Assembly (NCBI GenBank): GCA_037890055.1
Contig: JBBKBD010000008.1
DNA length: 64,000 nucleotides
Strand: one strand, 5' to 3'
Source of the DNA: Mediannikoviicoccus sp037890055
Lineage (GTDB): Bacteria; Bacillota; Clostridia; Tissierellales; Peptoniphilaceae
Below are positions 32,800 through 41,932 of the stretch, piece by piece. The notes beneath the pieces were generated by a model. It was not told the origin of the DNA. It saw nothing but the letters and a program-made list of their open reading frames with translations, and did not search any database. The position numbers were made by a program, and so were the translations under genes. Every line of letters begins with the position of its first letter. Within the stretch, counting starts at the first letter, position 1.

Positions 32800-34215
32800 C
32801 TAACCTATGGTTCCCTTTAATTCAAGGTTGATTAAATTGTTCATTTCAACAGAGTATTCAAGAGGCAATGCCTTTGATACTGGTTCAACGAAACCTCTAA
32901 CAACCATGGCATTAGCTTCCTCTTCAGAAATTCCCCTACTCATTAAATAGAATATGGTTTCGTCAGGAATTCTACCAATCTTTGCCTCATGTCCTATATC
33001 CACATCGTCATTTTCAATTATAATTGCAGGAATGGTATCAGCTCTGGATTCATTGTCCAGCATTAGAGACTCACAGTTTGTAGTGGCCTTTGATCCATGT
33101 GCATTTTTTGCAATGTGAAGAAGCCCTCTATATATGGCGTTACCACCACCCTTTGAAATGGACTTAGTATTTGTATTTGAAGTTGTGTTTGGCGCTGCAT
33201 GAACAACCTTAGTACCTGTGTCTAGGTCTTGCTTTCCTGAAGCAAATGTAACTCCAGTAAATTCACTATGAGCACGTTCTCCTCTCAATATACTCATTGG
33301 ATATAGATAGGATACTCTGGAACCAAATGAACCACTAACCCATTCAATGGTACCGTCTTTGTCAACAACTGCTCTCTTAGTGTTTAGGTTGTACATGTTC
33401 TTTGACCAGTTTTCAATTGTTGAATATCTTAAATATGCACCTTCTTTAACATGAAGCTCTACAGCTCCTGCATGAAGGTTATTTACATTGTACTTAGGCG
33501 CAGAGCAACCTTCAATAAAGTGACACCATGCACCTTTTTCAACTATTATAAGCGTATGTTCAAACTGTCCTGTTCCAGGAGCATTTTGCCTAAAGTAGGA
33601 TTGAATTGGAATATCCACATGCACCCCTTCAGGGACGTACACAAATGAACCCCCTGACCAAACAGCTCCATGAAGGGCGACGTATTTGTGATCAGTTGGT
33701 GGTATAAGCTTCATAAAGTATTCTTTTACGATTTCTGGATACTCTTTAACTGCAGTATCAAAATCTGTATAGATAACACCTTGGTCTGTTAAGCTCTTTT
33801 GAATGCTATGAAAAACAACTTCAGAGTCGTATTGAGCTCCAACACCTGCCAGCGATTTTTGGTCAGCTTCAACTAGACCTAGCTCATCAAAAGTATTTTT
33901 AATATCTTCAGGCACATCGTCCCAAGAATAACTTAAGTCTGAATCAGGTCTTACATAGGTTATAATATCGTCTACATTTAAATCGGAAATGTCTGCACCC
34001 CATGGTGGGTTTTCAAGTTTGTTATAGATTTCAAGTGATTTTAATCTAAACTCAAGCATCCACTGCGGTTCGTTCTTTTGAGCAGAAATTTCACGAATAA
34101 TCTCTTCGTTAAGCCCAGCTCTAGTCTTATATCTATAATTAAATTCGTTCTTCCTGTCTAATAACTCCCTATTGAAATCGTCAATATGAGTCCTTTCCCT
34201 TTTTGTTTCAGACAT
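32800..34215 (-). CDS. sufB: Fe-S assembly scaffold SufB
   Basis: 471-residue core scaffold for cluster building in the SufBCD complex. Motifs LHGAVWSGGSFVYVPEGVHVDIPIQ, HFIEGCSAPKY and the C-terminal DVDIGHEAKIGRIPDETIFYLMSRG are diagnostic. Conserved cysteine of NCESLMLD, which receives sulfur in SufB, is present. Start shares one base with the sufC stop. Confidence 0.96.
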   Translation of the reverse strand: MSETKRERTHIDDFNRELLDRKNEFNYRYKTRAGLNEEIIREISAQKNEPQWMLEFRLKSLEIYNKLENPPWGADISDLNVDDIITYVRPDSDLSYSWDDVPEDIKNTFDELGLVEADQKSLAGVGAQYDSEVVFHSIQKSLTDQGVIYTDFDTAVKEYPEIVKEYFMKLIPPTDHKYVALHGAVWSGGSFVYVPEGVHVDIPIQSYFRQNAPGTGQFEHTLIIVEKGAWCHFIEGCSAPKYNVNNLHAGAVELHVKEGAYLRYSTIENWSKNMYNLNTKRAVVDKDGTIEWVSGSFGSRVSYLYPMSILRGERAHSEFTGVTFASGKQDLDTGTKVVHAAPNTTSNTNTKSISKGGGNAIYRGLLHIAKNAHGSKATTNCESLMLDNESRADTIPAIIIENDDVDIGHEAKIGRIPDETIFYLMSRGISEEEANAMVVRGFVEPVSKALPLEYSVEMNNLINLELKGTIG

Positions 34216-34961
34216 TAAATCACGTCCTTCTTGTATGCATCGAATCCGTTTTTGTCTATGTCGTGGGCAATTGACATATCCCCTGACTTAACAAGTTCTC
34301 CATCTACGAATACATGAACAAAGTCTGGAGAAATCTTTTCTAATAGTCTAATTTGGTGAGTGATTATAATAATTGCATTGTCTTTGTTGTGGAAATCATT
34401 AATTCCTTGAGAAACAATTCTAATTGCATCAACGTCAAGGCCTGAATCTGTTTCGTCTAAGAAAGCAAGTGTTGGATTTAAAATCTTTAGTTGAAGAATT
34501 TCATTTTTCTTTCTTTCACCACCAGAAAATCCTACATTTAAATATCTTTGTGCATAGCTTGGATCTATTTCAAGCGTTTCCATTTCCTTTTTAAGTTCTT
34601 TGTTAAAAGCTAATATCTTTTGCTTTTCTCCTGTGATTTCAGTCTTTGCAGTCTTTAAAAAGTTTTCAACTGAAATTCCTGGAACTTCAATAGGCGCTTG
34701 AAACGACATAAAGATACCTTCCCTAGCTCTTTCATCTACTTCAAGTTCGTTAATTCTCTTTCCTTTATAATAAATATCTCCTTCAGTTATTTCGTATTTA
34801 GGATTACCCATAATGCAGTTTGCAAAAGTCGTCTTACCCGCACCATTAGGCCCCATGAAAACATGTATTTCTCCCGCATTTATTGTCAAATCAATTCCTT
34901 TAAGAATGTGATTGTCTTCTACTCTAGCATTTAAATTTTCTACTCTCAGTAGCTCTTTCAT
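34215..34961 (-). CDS. sufC: SufC ATPase
   Basis: 248-residue ABC-type ATPase of SufBCD. Walker A GPNGAGKTTF, Walker B TLAFLDETDSGLD and the Suf-specific signature FSGGERKKNEILQL are intact. First gene of the operon. The 112-base upstream gap holds an inverted repeat (separate entry). Confidence 0.96.
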   Translation of the reverse strand: MKELLRVENLNARVEDNHILKGIDLTINAGEIHVFMGPNGAGKTTFANCIMGNPKYEITEGDIYYKGKRINELEVDERAREGIFMSFQAPIEVPGISVENFLKTAKTEITGEKQKILAFNKELKKEMETLEIDPSYAQRYLNVGFSGGERKKNEILQLKILNPTLAFLDETDSGLDVDAIRIVSQGINDFHNKDNAIIIITHQIRLLEKISPDFVHVFVDGELVKSGDMSIAHDIDKNGFDAYKKDVI

Positions 34962-34975
34962 ATAAACCTCCCTAT

Positions 34976-34992
34976 CCTACTACTTTAGTAGG
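34976..34992. promoter_or_regulatory. Inverted repeat in sufC leader
   Basis: CCTACT, five bases, AGTAGG, about 15 bases before the sufC start. It could be a repressor site (an Rrf2-type regulator is the usual suf control) or a small RNA hairpin near the ribosome site. No regulator gene is adjacent. Confidence 0.45.
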
Positions 34993-35073
34993 TTACTTAA
35001 TCAAAGTTATGTGATAAAACTCTCAAATGCCATTATATTACATCTTGTAAAAATAAAAAAGGTAGAGAGTTAT

Positions 35074-36405
35074 TTAAGTTATTTGATTGGTCAAAATATT
35101 TCTGATTTTTGAAATTAAATAAAGCGATCCCGTTATAACCACAGGTCCTTTACCTTCACTATCCTTTATGGCTCTTTCCACCGCTTCCTCTGGTTCTTTA
35201 AATCCATATACATTTGAAACTCCAAAACCTTTTAAGGTTTCAACGGCCTTTGCCACAGGAAGTTTTCTTCCCTCAAAAGGAACTTCTGTCAAATAAAAAT
35301 CACAATTTAATTTTGCCAATTTGGAATATATCTTTTTATATTCCTTGTCCTTTAATATGCCGACAACTAAATTGAACTTTTCAGATATATTTTCTTCTAT
35401 GAAGGAAACAAATCCATTTATTCCATCTTCATTGTGGGCACCATCCATTAAAATATCCATGTCTTTATATTTAATCCATTCGAGTCGTCCAGGAATAAAC
35501 GCCTTTAAAAGACCACGCTTAATAGATTCACCTTTAATACTATACCCAAATTTTTCATTTAAAATCTTTATAGTTTCAATTGCCATAACAGAATTATAGA
35601 TTTGATTTTCTCCCACCATGGATAAGGAAATATTATCAAAGTTACCATATGAATAACTTGAACCATTTTTGTTTATATTTACATTTTTTATGTTACTAAA
35701 ATCAGGTTTAGTCACCTTTGCATTTAGCTTCGAAGCCTTCTCGTCAATAACTTGAACAACTTCTAATGGAATTGGGTATGCCAGTACTTCATCACCCTGT
35801 TGAATGATTCCAGCCTTTTGTTTAGCAATCTCTTCAATGGATTTACCGAGTACACCTAGGTGATCAAGTCCTATATGAGTTATAACGTCAATAAGTTTTC
35901 TGTCAAAAACATTGGTGCTGTCTAAAAGACCTCCAAGACCAACTTCAAAAAGCGCTATGTCAACATTAATAGAATTAAAATGTTCGATTGCTACAATGGT
36001 TGAAGCCTCAAAAAAAGAAAGAAAATTTTCCTCGTCAAATTTATCCTTCCAATTCCTTAAAATATTTAAAAGTCTTTCAGCATATTCTCTATAACTTATA
36101 TAACCACTTGAAGTCTTTATGGATTCTGTATCAGATATGATTGAAGGGCTTGAAAAAAAACCTATATTTAGATTTTCCTCCTCTAAAATAGATTTTATAA
36201 AAGTCCCCGTAGAGCCCTTTCCGTTTGTCCCAGCAATGTGAATTACTTTTAAGTCGTCCTGTGGATTTTTTAAAAATTCTAAGTAACTTTTAATTCTATC
36301 CAAGGACAAATCCATTCCAGGTCTCGGCCAGTTCTCTTTTATATTAAAATAAATTTCTTCCCAATTTGAATCTTCTTTTGGTACAAAATTAAAAATATCT
36401 TCCAT
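35074..36405 (-). CDS. folC: Folylpolyglutamate synthase / dihydrofolate synthase
   Basis: Mur-ligase-family enzyme, 443 residues, adding glutamates to folates. P-loop HIAGTNGKGSTGTF near residue 60, SSPSIISDTESI, and HIGLDHLGVLG are the expected motifs; the omega loop is also recognisable. Transcribed from its own promoter (TATAAT about 35 bases upstream), after the terminator of the structured-RNA region. Confidence 0.94.
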   Translation of the reverse strand: MEDIFNFVPKEDSNWEEIYFNIKENWPRPGMDLSLDRIKSYLEFLKNPQDDLKVIHIAGTNGKGSTGTFIKSILEEENLNIGFFSSPSIISDTESIKTSSGYISYREYAERLLNILRNWKDKFDEENFLSFFEASTIVAIEHFNSINVDIALFEVGLGGLLDSTNVFDRKLIDVITHIGLDHLGVLGKSIEEIAKQKAGIIQQGDEVLAYPIPLEVVQVIDEKASKLNAKVTKPDFSNIKNVNINKNGSSYSYGNFDNISLSMVGENQIYNSVMAIETIKILNEKFGYSIKGESIKRGLLKAFIPGRLEWIKYKDMDILMDGAHNEDGINGFVSFIEENISEKFNLVVGILKDKEYKKIYSKLAKLNCDFYLTEVPFEGRKLPVAKAVETLKGFGVSNVYGFKEPEEAVERAIKDSEGKGPVVITGSLYLISKIRNILTNQIT

Positions 36406-36485
36406 ACTTCATCCTGCCTTACTCATATTCTTCATTATAACATATAAATAATACCCAAATTCAATAATTTCAACTTATTTTTGCA

Positions 36486-36530
36486 AATAAAAAAGGATAA
36501 GTTCTTTTTGTTTTTTAACTTATCCCTTTT
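36486..36530 (-). terminator. Terminator at 3' end of the putative structured RNA
   Basis: Minus strand AAGGGATAAGTT pairs with AACTTATCCTT (one bulged G), followed by a six-base T-run. Confidence 0.8.
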
Positions 36531-36893
36531 AATAGAATTTTATTCCGACTCTAGACGAACTTTTTGGTTCTATCACCTATTATCAAATCCTTTCGTCTAA
36601 TAATGGTCTTTATTTTTTTAACTCTCAGATAACTTTACTCACGTTATCTTCAATGAGATATCCCTGATATCCCTAATTATTTTTTATTTGTTATTCAATT
36701 GTACTGACCTCTTGGTCTTATAGATATTAATTTCTTAAACTTTATTTTTTAATATCCAAGGGTTTCTTTATTCTAAAATTCTATAATCAACCTTTTAATT
36801 TTTACTAGAATCGAATAAAATTCTTTAACAAGTCGACTCCACTTATGTTATTGAACTCTACCATCAATTTCGCCTATGATGTCTTCCTTGTTA
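36486..36893 (-). ncRNA. Putative structured RNA of about 400 nt
   Basis: Largest gene-free stretch in the window. Paired arms, read on the minus strand: (a) TAACAAG at 36893-36887 with CTTGTTA at 36832-36826; (b) a 19-20 bp long-range helix, 36824-36805 with 36554-36534, including AGAATTTTATTC / GAATAAAATTCT; (c) hairpin 36763-36707, two helices of 7-8 bp; (d) hairpin 36658-36623 with AGATAAC / GTTATCT; (e) hairpin 36606-36576; (f) its loop TAGACGAA at 36599-36592 complements TTCGTCTA at 36559-36552, a possible pseudoknot. Helices b and e contain U-G pairs that become C-A mismatches on the plus strand, so the minus strand is favoured. TATAAT at 36904-36899 and the terminator at 36530-36486 frame it. 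It lacks RNase P, tmRNA, SRP and T-box landmarks I know. Confidence 0.6.
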
Positions 36894-36898
36894 TTTTA

Positions 36899-36944
36899 AT
36901 TATACCCGGTAAAATATTTTAAAACATTTTCCCGGGTATTTTTT
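36899..36944. terminator. Hairpin between the nucleoside operon and the putative RNA
   Basis: ATACCCGG (36902-36909) pairs with CCGGGTAT (36932-36939), with AAAAT / ATTTT inside and a T-run on the plus strand. On the minus strand it ends the nucleoside operon without a T-run and its 3' arm merges into TATAAT, the putative -10 of the structured RNA. Confidence 0.6.
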
Positions 36945-36997
36945 AATAATTTTTTTACAATTGTTACATTTTTTTAATTTTGTTTAACTTTTTAAAC

Positions 36998-38272
36998 TTA
37001 TTTTATTCTCTCTGCAATTCTTTGTGCCTTTTTATATATTTCCTCTTCGCTAAATCCTATGTTGAACTTGCCATCTCTATATAAAATTTTTCCGTCTACC
37101 ATGGTTAGCTTGACATTTTCTTTGCTTCCGCTGTATACAATGTTTTTTGTAATGTTATTTATAGGTCTCATATTTGGCCTATCAAGGTTAATTACAATTA
37201 GGTCAGCCTTCTTTCCCTCAGCAATAACATCGCAGTCAAAAAGTCCCATGGCATGGGCTGAGTTGACTGTTGCCATTTTTATAACATCATTTCCGTCTAT
37301 TAGTGAAGCATCGAAGTTTCTCACCTTTGTTAGACCTGACACTAAAAACATCTCTCTAAACATATCTAGGGCGTTGTTACTTGCAGGCCCATCTGTACCA
37401 ACTCCAACAGGAATTTCTTTTTCTTCGAACTTTTCTATTGGAGCAATTCCCGATGCAAGTTTTATATTTGAAGAAGGGTTTGTTATTACATATAGCCCCT
37501 TGTCTTTAAATATATCCATGTCTTCATCGTTTAAATATACACAGTGGTATCCGCCACCACCGTAGTTATATATGCCCAGTTCATCGAAAAGTTTTGTAGG
37601 TGTTATGCCATATCTTTCAATACAGTCTTCAACTTCTTTTTTGGTCTCAGAGTTATGCGTCCAAACTGGTGCTTTATATTTTTCAGCAAGTTTTCCAATT
37701 TCCTCTAGTAGCTCCTTTGAGCAGGTGTACTCTGCGTGAAAACCAAATTTATATGAAATTAATCCATTATACTTTTCGTCGTTGTATTCGATATAGGACT
37801 TTTCCATATCTTCAATGGAAGACACGAAGTTATTTAACGCTCCACATAGCACGGTTCTAAATCCAGTATCTACAGATGCTTTCACTATCATATTCTCTGG
37901 GAAGTACATGTCGAAGTTTGCAGTTATACCTGAAGTTAGATATTCCATAATGGCAAGAATTGAAAGCCAATAAACATCGTCCCCTTGAAGCTGTGCTTCC
38001 CTCGGAAAAATATGTTCAGTAAGCCAAGTTTGTAGTGGATAGTCATCTGCATTAGATCTTAAAAATGTCATTGCAGAGTGGGTGTGTGCATTTTTAAATC
38101 CTGGCATAAGAAGATTTCCCTTTAGGTCAATCTCTTCATCCCATTTTATATCGATGTCTTTTCTTTCACCAACGTAAATAATTTTATTGCCCTGTACCCA
38201 AACTTCTTTTTCTTCTACTTCATAGCCATTTGCCATGGTTAAAATTCTTCCATTGTAAAATCTAATATTCAT
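36998..38272 (-). CDS. Amidohydrolase, MTA/SAH/5'-deoxyadenosine deaminase type
   Basis: 424-residue cytosolic metal-dependent deaminase of the MtaD/TrzA group. The metal motif NAHTHSAM is near residue 60; FGFHAEYTCS, VWTHNSETKKE, YHCVYLNDEDM and GTDGPASNN supply the other ligands. Family members deaminate 5'-methylthioadenosine, S-adenosylhomocysteine or 5'-deoxyadenosine. As last gene of a nucleoside uptake and phosphorolysis operon it would turn an imported or internal adenosine analogue into the inosine form that the class I phosphorylase prefers. Guanine or other ring deamination cannot be excluded. Confidence 0.85.
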   Translation of the reverse strand: MNIRFYNGRILTMANGYEVEEKEVWVQGNKIIYVGERKDIDIKWDEEIDLKGNLLMPGFKNAHTHSAMTFLRSNADDYPLQTWLTEHIFPREAQLQGDDVYWLSILAIMEYLTSGITANFDMYFPENMIVKASVDTGFRTVLCGALNNFVSSIEDMEKSYIEYNDEKYNGLISYKFGFHAEYTCSKELLEEIGKLAEKYKAPVWTHNSETKKEVEDCIERYGITPTKLFDELGIYNYGGGGYHCVYLNDEDMDIFKDKGLYVITNPSSNIKLASGIAPIEKFEEKEIPVGVGTDGPASNNALDMFREMFLVSGLTKVRNFDASLIDGNDVIKMATVNSAHAMGLFDCDVIAEGKKADLIVINLDRPNMRPINNITKNIVYSGSKENVKLTMVDGKILYRDGKFNIGFSEEEIYKKAQRIAERIK

Positions 38273-39234
38273 TATCTCTTTCCTTTATCGTAAATTTCTC
38301 CAAGTGCTCTAGGTGCTCTATTGCTCTTACTAAAGAATACAAGTAAAAGTAATGTCAATAGGTATGGTAGTACCATAATCAAGTTAGAGTAACTACTTGG
38401 TAGTTTTAATAATTGTATAAATTGGAATCCTGCAGATTTTGCAAATCCAAATAGCAAACATGCCCCAAGTGTAGGTATAATAGTCCAGTTTCCAAATATT
38501 AAAGCTGCTATGGACAAGTATCCATACCCAACAAAAAGCGCTGATGAAAAGTTTGTAGAAATTGAATATGCAAAACATATTCCCGCAAGTCCTGAAAGGG
38601 CTCCTGAGAACATTACTGCAATAAATCTTGTCTTTGCAACGTCAATTCCTGCCGCATCTGCAGAGTTAGGATTTTCACCACAGGCTCTTAGGTGAAGGCC
38701 GTACTTGGTCTTGTAAAGTATATACCATGCAATTAAGGCAATCACTATGATGATAATTTCAAATGGATATATCTTTGAGAAAAATCCACCGATTATTGGT
38801 ACCTGTGATAAATATGGAATTGTAATTCTATCTGATACATCTAGAACAAATTTATCTGAAGGGTTGTTGAACACAACTTTGTTTATCTGCTTTGTCAAAA
38901 ATGTTGTTAGGGCCAGTGCAAGAATATTTATAACCACACCGGATATAACTTGGTCTGCTTTAAACTTTATACATAAAAGGGCGTGAAGCATTGAGTAGAT
39001 CATCCCTACAACCATTGCCAAAAGTAGGGATAGATAGTACACAGACTTTCCATCCATTCCCCAAAAGCTCACTGCCATAACTGCAAACAAAGCTCCTCCA
39101 AATGCTCCAAAGCCTTGTAGACCTTCCAGTGCCAAGTTAGTAATTCCAGATTTTTCAGAGTAGATTCCTCCAATGGCCATTATTAAAAGTGGAAGTGCAA
39201 AGGACATTCCGTCAATTATTATCGTATTAAGCAT
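38272..39234 (-). CDS. Nucleoside ABC transporter permease (NupQ/YufQ type)
   Basis: About 320-residue membrane protein of the BPD_transp_2 family, about nine hydrophobic segments, with GIYSEKSGITNLALEGLQGFGAFGG near the start and LRACGENPNSADAAGIDVAKTR. Start ATG 39234 has AGGAGG six bases upstream; the longer frame to 39255 has none. Overlaps the preceding permease gene by eight bases and the amidohydrolase by one. Confidence 0.9.
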   Translation of the reverse strand: MLNTIIIDGMSFALPLLIMAIGGIYSEKSGITNLALEGLQGFGAFGGALFAVMAVSFWGMDGKSVYYLSLLLAMVVGMIYSMLHALLCIKFKADQVISGVVINILALALTTFLTKQINKVVFNNPSDKFVLDVSDRITIPYLSQVPIIGGFFSKIYPFEIIIIVIALIAWYILYKTKYGLHLRACGENPNSADAAGIDVAKTRFIAVMFSGALSGLAGICFAYSISTNFSSALFVGYGYLSIAALIFGNWTIIPTLGACLLFGFAKSAGFQFIQLLKLPSSYSNLIMVLPYLLTLLLLVFFSKSNRAPRALGEIYDKGKR

Positions 39235-40357
39235 TTTCTTCCTCCTTGTTTGCACTTTCTTTAATTACTGCTTTTTCTCTATTGTTAAGTTTATATTTGA
39301 AAAATGCTCCACAGGCGCTAAATAACAAAATAAGTCCTGTTATAACTGCAGATATTTCTCTATCCACTCCCGCTTGTGAACTCATGTAGTTTCCACCTTC
39401 ACTAATCAAGTTAATAATAAATGATGCAAACACAATTCCCACAGGATTTGAGTTACCAAGTAGACAAACTGCAATGGCATCAAATCCCACAGCTGGAAGT
39501 ACATTTGGTCTTATTGAACCATAGTATCCAAGGAAGTAGGTTACACCGGCAATTCCTGCAAGGCCACCGGATATAAACATAGTCTCTAAAGTCTTTTTAC
39601 CAACGTCTATTCCCATGTACCTTGAAGCCTCTTTACCTGCCCCAACGGATTTTATTTCAAAGCCCATAACGGTTTTATCCATTATGAATTTAATTACAAT
39701 CACTGTAATAATAGCCAAGATTATTGCCAGTGGTATATTTATTTTAAATCCACCAATGCGCATATTCATTAGTGTAAGTCTTGCATTTTGCGAAATGTTT
39801 TTAGACTGTCTACTAACAGGATCAACGTATTTCGTGTTTATAAAGAATGCAATTATATACTGGGCAATGTAGTTTATCATTATGGATGAAACTACTTCAT
39901 TAATATTGAATTTGTATTTTAAAAATCCAATTAGCCCACCGACTATTGCTCCCATGATAAATCCAATTATTATAACAAGTGGCTTTGCAATTACTGCATT
40001 TAAATCTGAATAGCCTATTAACACGGTTGTTATAAATCCCGCCACAAGCATTTGTCCAGAAACACCAATGTTGAAAAGTCCACCCTTTAAGGCAACCATT
40101 ACTGCAAGGGATGCAAATATCATTGGAGTAAATGCGTTTAAAAAGTCCGCAAAGTCTGTGACCATGGACTTACCACCTGCGTATCTCGCCTTTGGTGCAA
40201 GTCCCACACCTTGTAGTAGATTATAAAATGCAGAAAGAGGATTCTTGCCAAGTATTAGTAAAATTATTGCTGCAACCACAAGGGATAGTGCAATGGAAAA
40301 TATAGGGATTAAAATATTTTGTCTTTTCATCAAATTCTTTTCACTCTTATTTTTCAT
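39227..40357 (-). CDS. Nucleoside ABC transporter permease (NupP type)
   Basis: 376-residue membrane permease, second member of the heterodimeric pore. MVALKGGLFNIGVSGQMLVAG and SVGAGKEASRYMGIDVGKKT are typical of the family. Its ATGA start overlaps the ATPase stop by four bases. Confidence 0.9.
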   Translation of the reverse strand: MKNKSEKNLMKRQNILIPIFSIALSLVVAAIILLILGKNPLSAFYNLLQGVGLAPKARYAGGKSMVTDFADFLNAFTPMIFASLAVMVALKGGLFNIGVSGQMLVAGFITTVLIGYSDLNAVIAKPLVIIIGFIMGAIVGGLIGFLKYKFNINEVVSSIMINYIAQYIIAFFINTKYVDPVSRQSKNISQNARLTLMNMRIGGFKINIPLAIILAIITVIVIKFIMDKTVMGFEIKSVGAGKEASRYMGIDVGKKTLETMFISGGLAGIAGVTYFLGYYGSIRPNVLPAVGFDAIAVCLLGNSNPVGIVFASFIINLISEGGNYMSSQAGVDREISAVITGLILLFSACGAFFKYKLNNREKAVIKESANKEEENA

Positions 40358-41883
40358 TCCCTCACCCCCATCATGGCAGCTCCAACTTCTGTACTTGTAA
40401 GCTTCGAAGCTTCTTCGATTTTTAATATTTCACCATTGTAGATTACACCAATTGTATCTGCAAGGTTCATTACCTCTTCAAGTTCTAGTGAGATAAGAAG
40501 TATCGCTTTCCCCTTCTTTCTCTCTTCCAAAATATATCTGTGAATATTTGTTACGGCACCTATATCAAGGCCCCTGGTAGGTTGTACATAGATTTGAAGT
40601 GGAGAGTCCTGTTCAATTTCACGACCGATTATGGCCTTTTGTTGGTTACCACCACTCATGGAACGAACGATGGTATCTCCCCTTTGTCCCGATCTAATAT
40701 CGTATTTGTCTATTATTTCGTCACCATATGACTTTATCTTTGAGAAATTTAAAACTCCTGATTTTGAAAAGCCTTCCTTATAATAATTTTTAGAAGAAAT
40801 ATTATCTTCAAGATTAAAGTCCATTATAAGTCCAACTGAGTGTCTGTCTTCAGGAATGTATGATATTCCACCATCATTTCTTTCTCTAATGGACCAGTCA
40901 GTAATATCTTTTCCTAAAAGTTTTATAGAGCCGGAGTCAGCCTTCATCATGCCTGCAATTGCATCGGCAAGTTCCACCTGTCCATTTCCTGACACGCCGG
41001 CTATTGCCATTATCTCGCCCTCTCTAATGTTGAAGCTAACGTCCTTTACAACCTTAATCTTGTCTTTATTAATAACATTTAAATTCTCAACTTCAAGAAC
41101 ATTCTTTCCAAAATTTGCTTCTTCTTTTTCAAGGGTAAGCTCAATGTCTTTTCCAACCATCATAGATGAAAGTTCTTTTTTAGTCACGTCTTTTGTATCA
41201 ACAACATCAATTAACTTTCCTCTACGAAGGATTGCACATCTATCTGCAACTTTTTTTATTTCATCTAATTTATGTGTAATAAGAAGTATGGTCTTGCCCG
41301 CTTCTTTTAAATTCAAAATAATTTCAAGAAGGTATTCAATTTCTTGAGGAGTTAAAACAGCGGTTGGCTCGTCAAATATAAGGATTTCAGACTCTCTGTA
41401 GAGCATTTTTAAAATTTCAACCCTTTGTTGTATGGACACATTAAGATCTTCTATAACTGACTTTGGGTCCACTTCAAGTCCATATCTAGTTGAAAACTCT
41501 TCAACCTTTTTATTAGCTTCTTCCATGTTCACATATGGAAATAACCCCAAAAATTTCTTTTGTGGTTCAATTCCCATAATTATATTTTCTGCTACAGTGT
41601 AGTTTGGAACTAGTTTAAAATGTTGATGAACCATTCCAATGTTTAAATCTGTAGCAACATTTGGTGATGTAATTCTAACTTCTTTTCCATCTATTAAAAT
41701 ACGACCTTCATCCGGTTCGTACATTCCAAAAAGCATACTCATAAGTGTGGACTTACCCGCACCATTTTCTCCAAGCAGTGCAAATATCTCGCCCTTTTTT
41801 ACCTTTATAGTAACATTGTCATTTGCAACAACCCCAGGAAATCTCTTGGTAATATTTTGCATCTCTACAATATACTCCGCCAT
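40354..41883 (-). CDS. Nucleoside ABC transporter ATPase (NupO type, double ABC)
   Basis: 509 residues with two ABC domains, as in ribose and nucleoside importers. First domain: Walker A GENGAGKST, signature LNVSIQQRVEILKML, Walker B ILIFDEPTAVL. Second: degenerate Walker A GVSGNGQVE, signature MSGGNQQKAIIGRE. Loss of the second P-loop lysine is normal for the family. Confidence 0.93.
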   Translation of the reverse strand: MAEYIVEMQNITKRFPGVVANDNVTIKVKKGEIFALLGENGAGKSTLMSMLFGMYEPDEGRILIDGKEVRITSPNVATDLNIGMVHQHFKLVPNYTVAENIIMGIEPQKKFLGLFPYVNMEEANKKVEEFSTRYGLEVDPKSVIEDLNVSIQQRVEILKMLYRESEILIFDEPTAVLTPQEIEYLLEIILNLKEAGKTILLITHKLDEIKKVADRCAILRRGKLIDVVDTKDVTKKELSSMMVGKDIELTLEKEEANFGKNVLEVENLNVINKDKIKVVKDVSFNIREGEIMAIAGVSGNGQVELADAIAGMMKADSGSIKLLGKDITDWSIRERNDGGISYIPEDRHSVGLIMDFNLEDNISSKNYYKEGFSKSGVLNFSKIKSYGDEIIDKYDIRSGQRGDTIVRSMSGGNQQKAIIGREIEQDSPLQIYVQPTRGLDIGAVTNIHRYILEERKKGKAILLISLELEEVMNLADTIGVIYNGEILKIEEASKLTSTEVGAAMMGVRE

Positions 41884-41907
41884 TGTACCCTCCTCTTTAA
41901 TATGTAG

Positions 41908-41927
41908 AGGTTACCCGAAGGTAACCT
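41908..41927 (-). other. Intercistronic hairpin with TTCG loop
   Basis: Minus strand AGGTTACC-TTCG-GGTAACCT between the binding-protein gene and the ATPase gene, with no T-run. UUCG-capped stems are very stable and often protect the upstream message, giving more binding protein than transporter. Confidence 0.7.
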
Positions 41928-41932
41928 TAATT

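Noticed and set aside
36815..36874. Short reading frame within the putative RNA (about 18 codons from ATG, ending in TAG at the long-range helix)
   Set aside because: No ribosome site at a usable distance; noted only as a remote leader-peptide possibility.
36406..36893. THF riboswitch, T-box or RNase P/tmRNA in the gene-free stretch before folC
   Set aside because: No matching cores; the length exceeds THF riboswitches, and folC has its own promoter after the terminator.
37059..37565. 168-codon plus-strand frame opposite the amidohydrolase
   Set aside because: Lies fully within an intact deaminase gene on the other strand.
40856..41347. 163-codon plus-strand frame opposite the double ABC ATPase
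   Set aside because: Antisense shadow, Ser/Phe-rich, no ribosome site.
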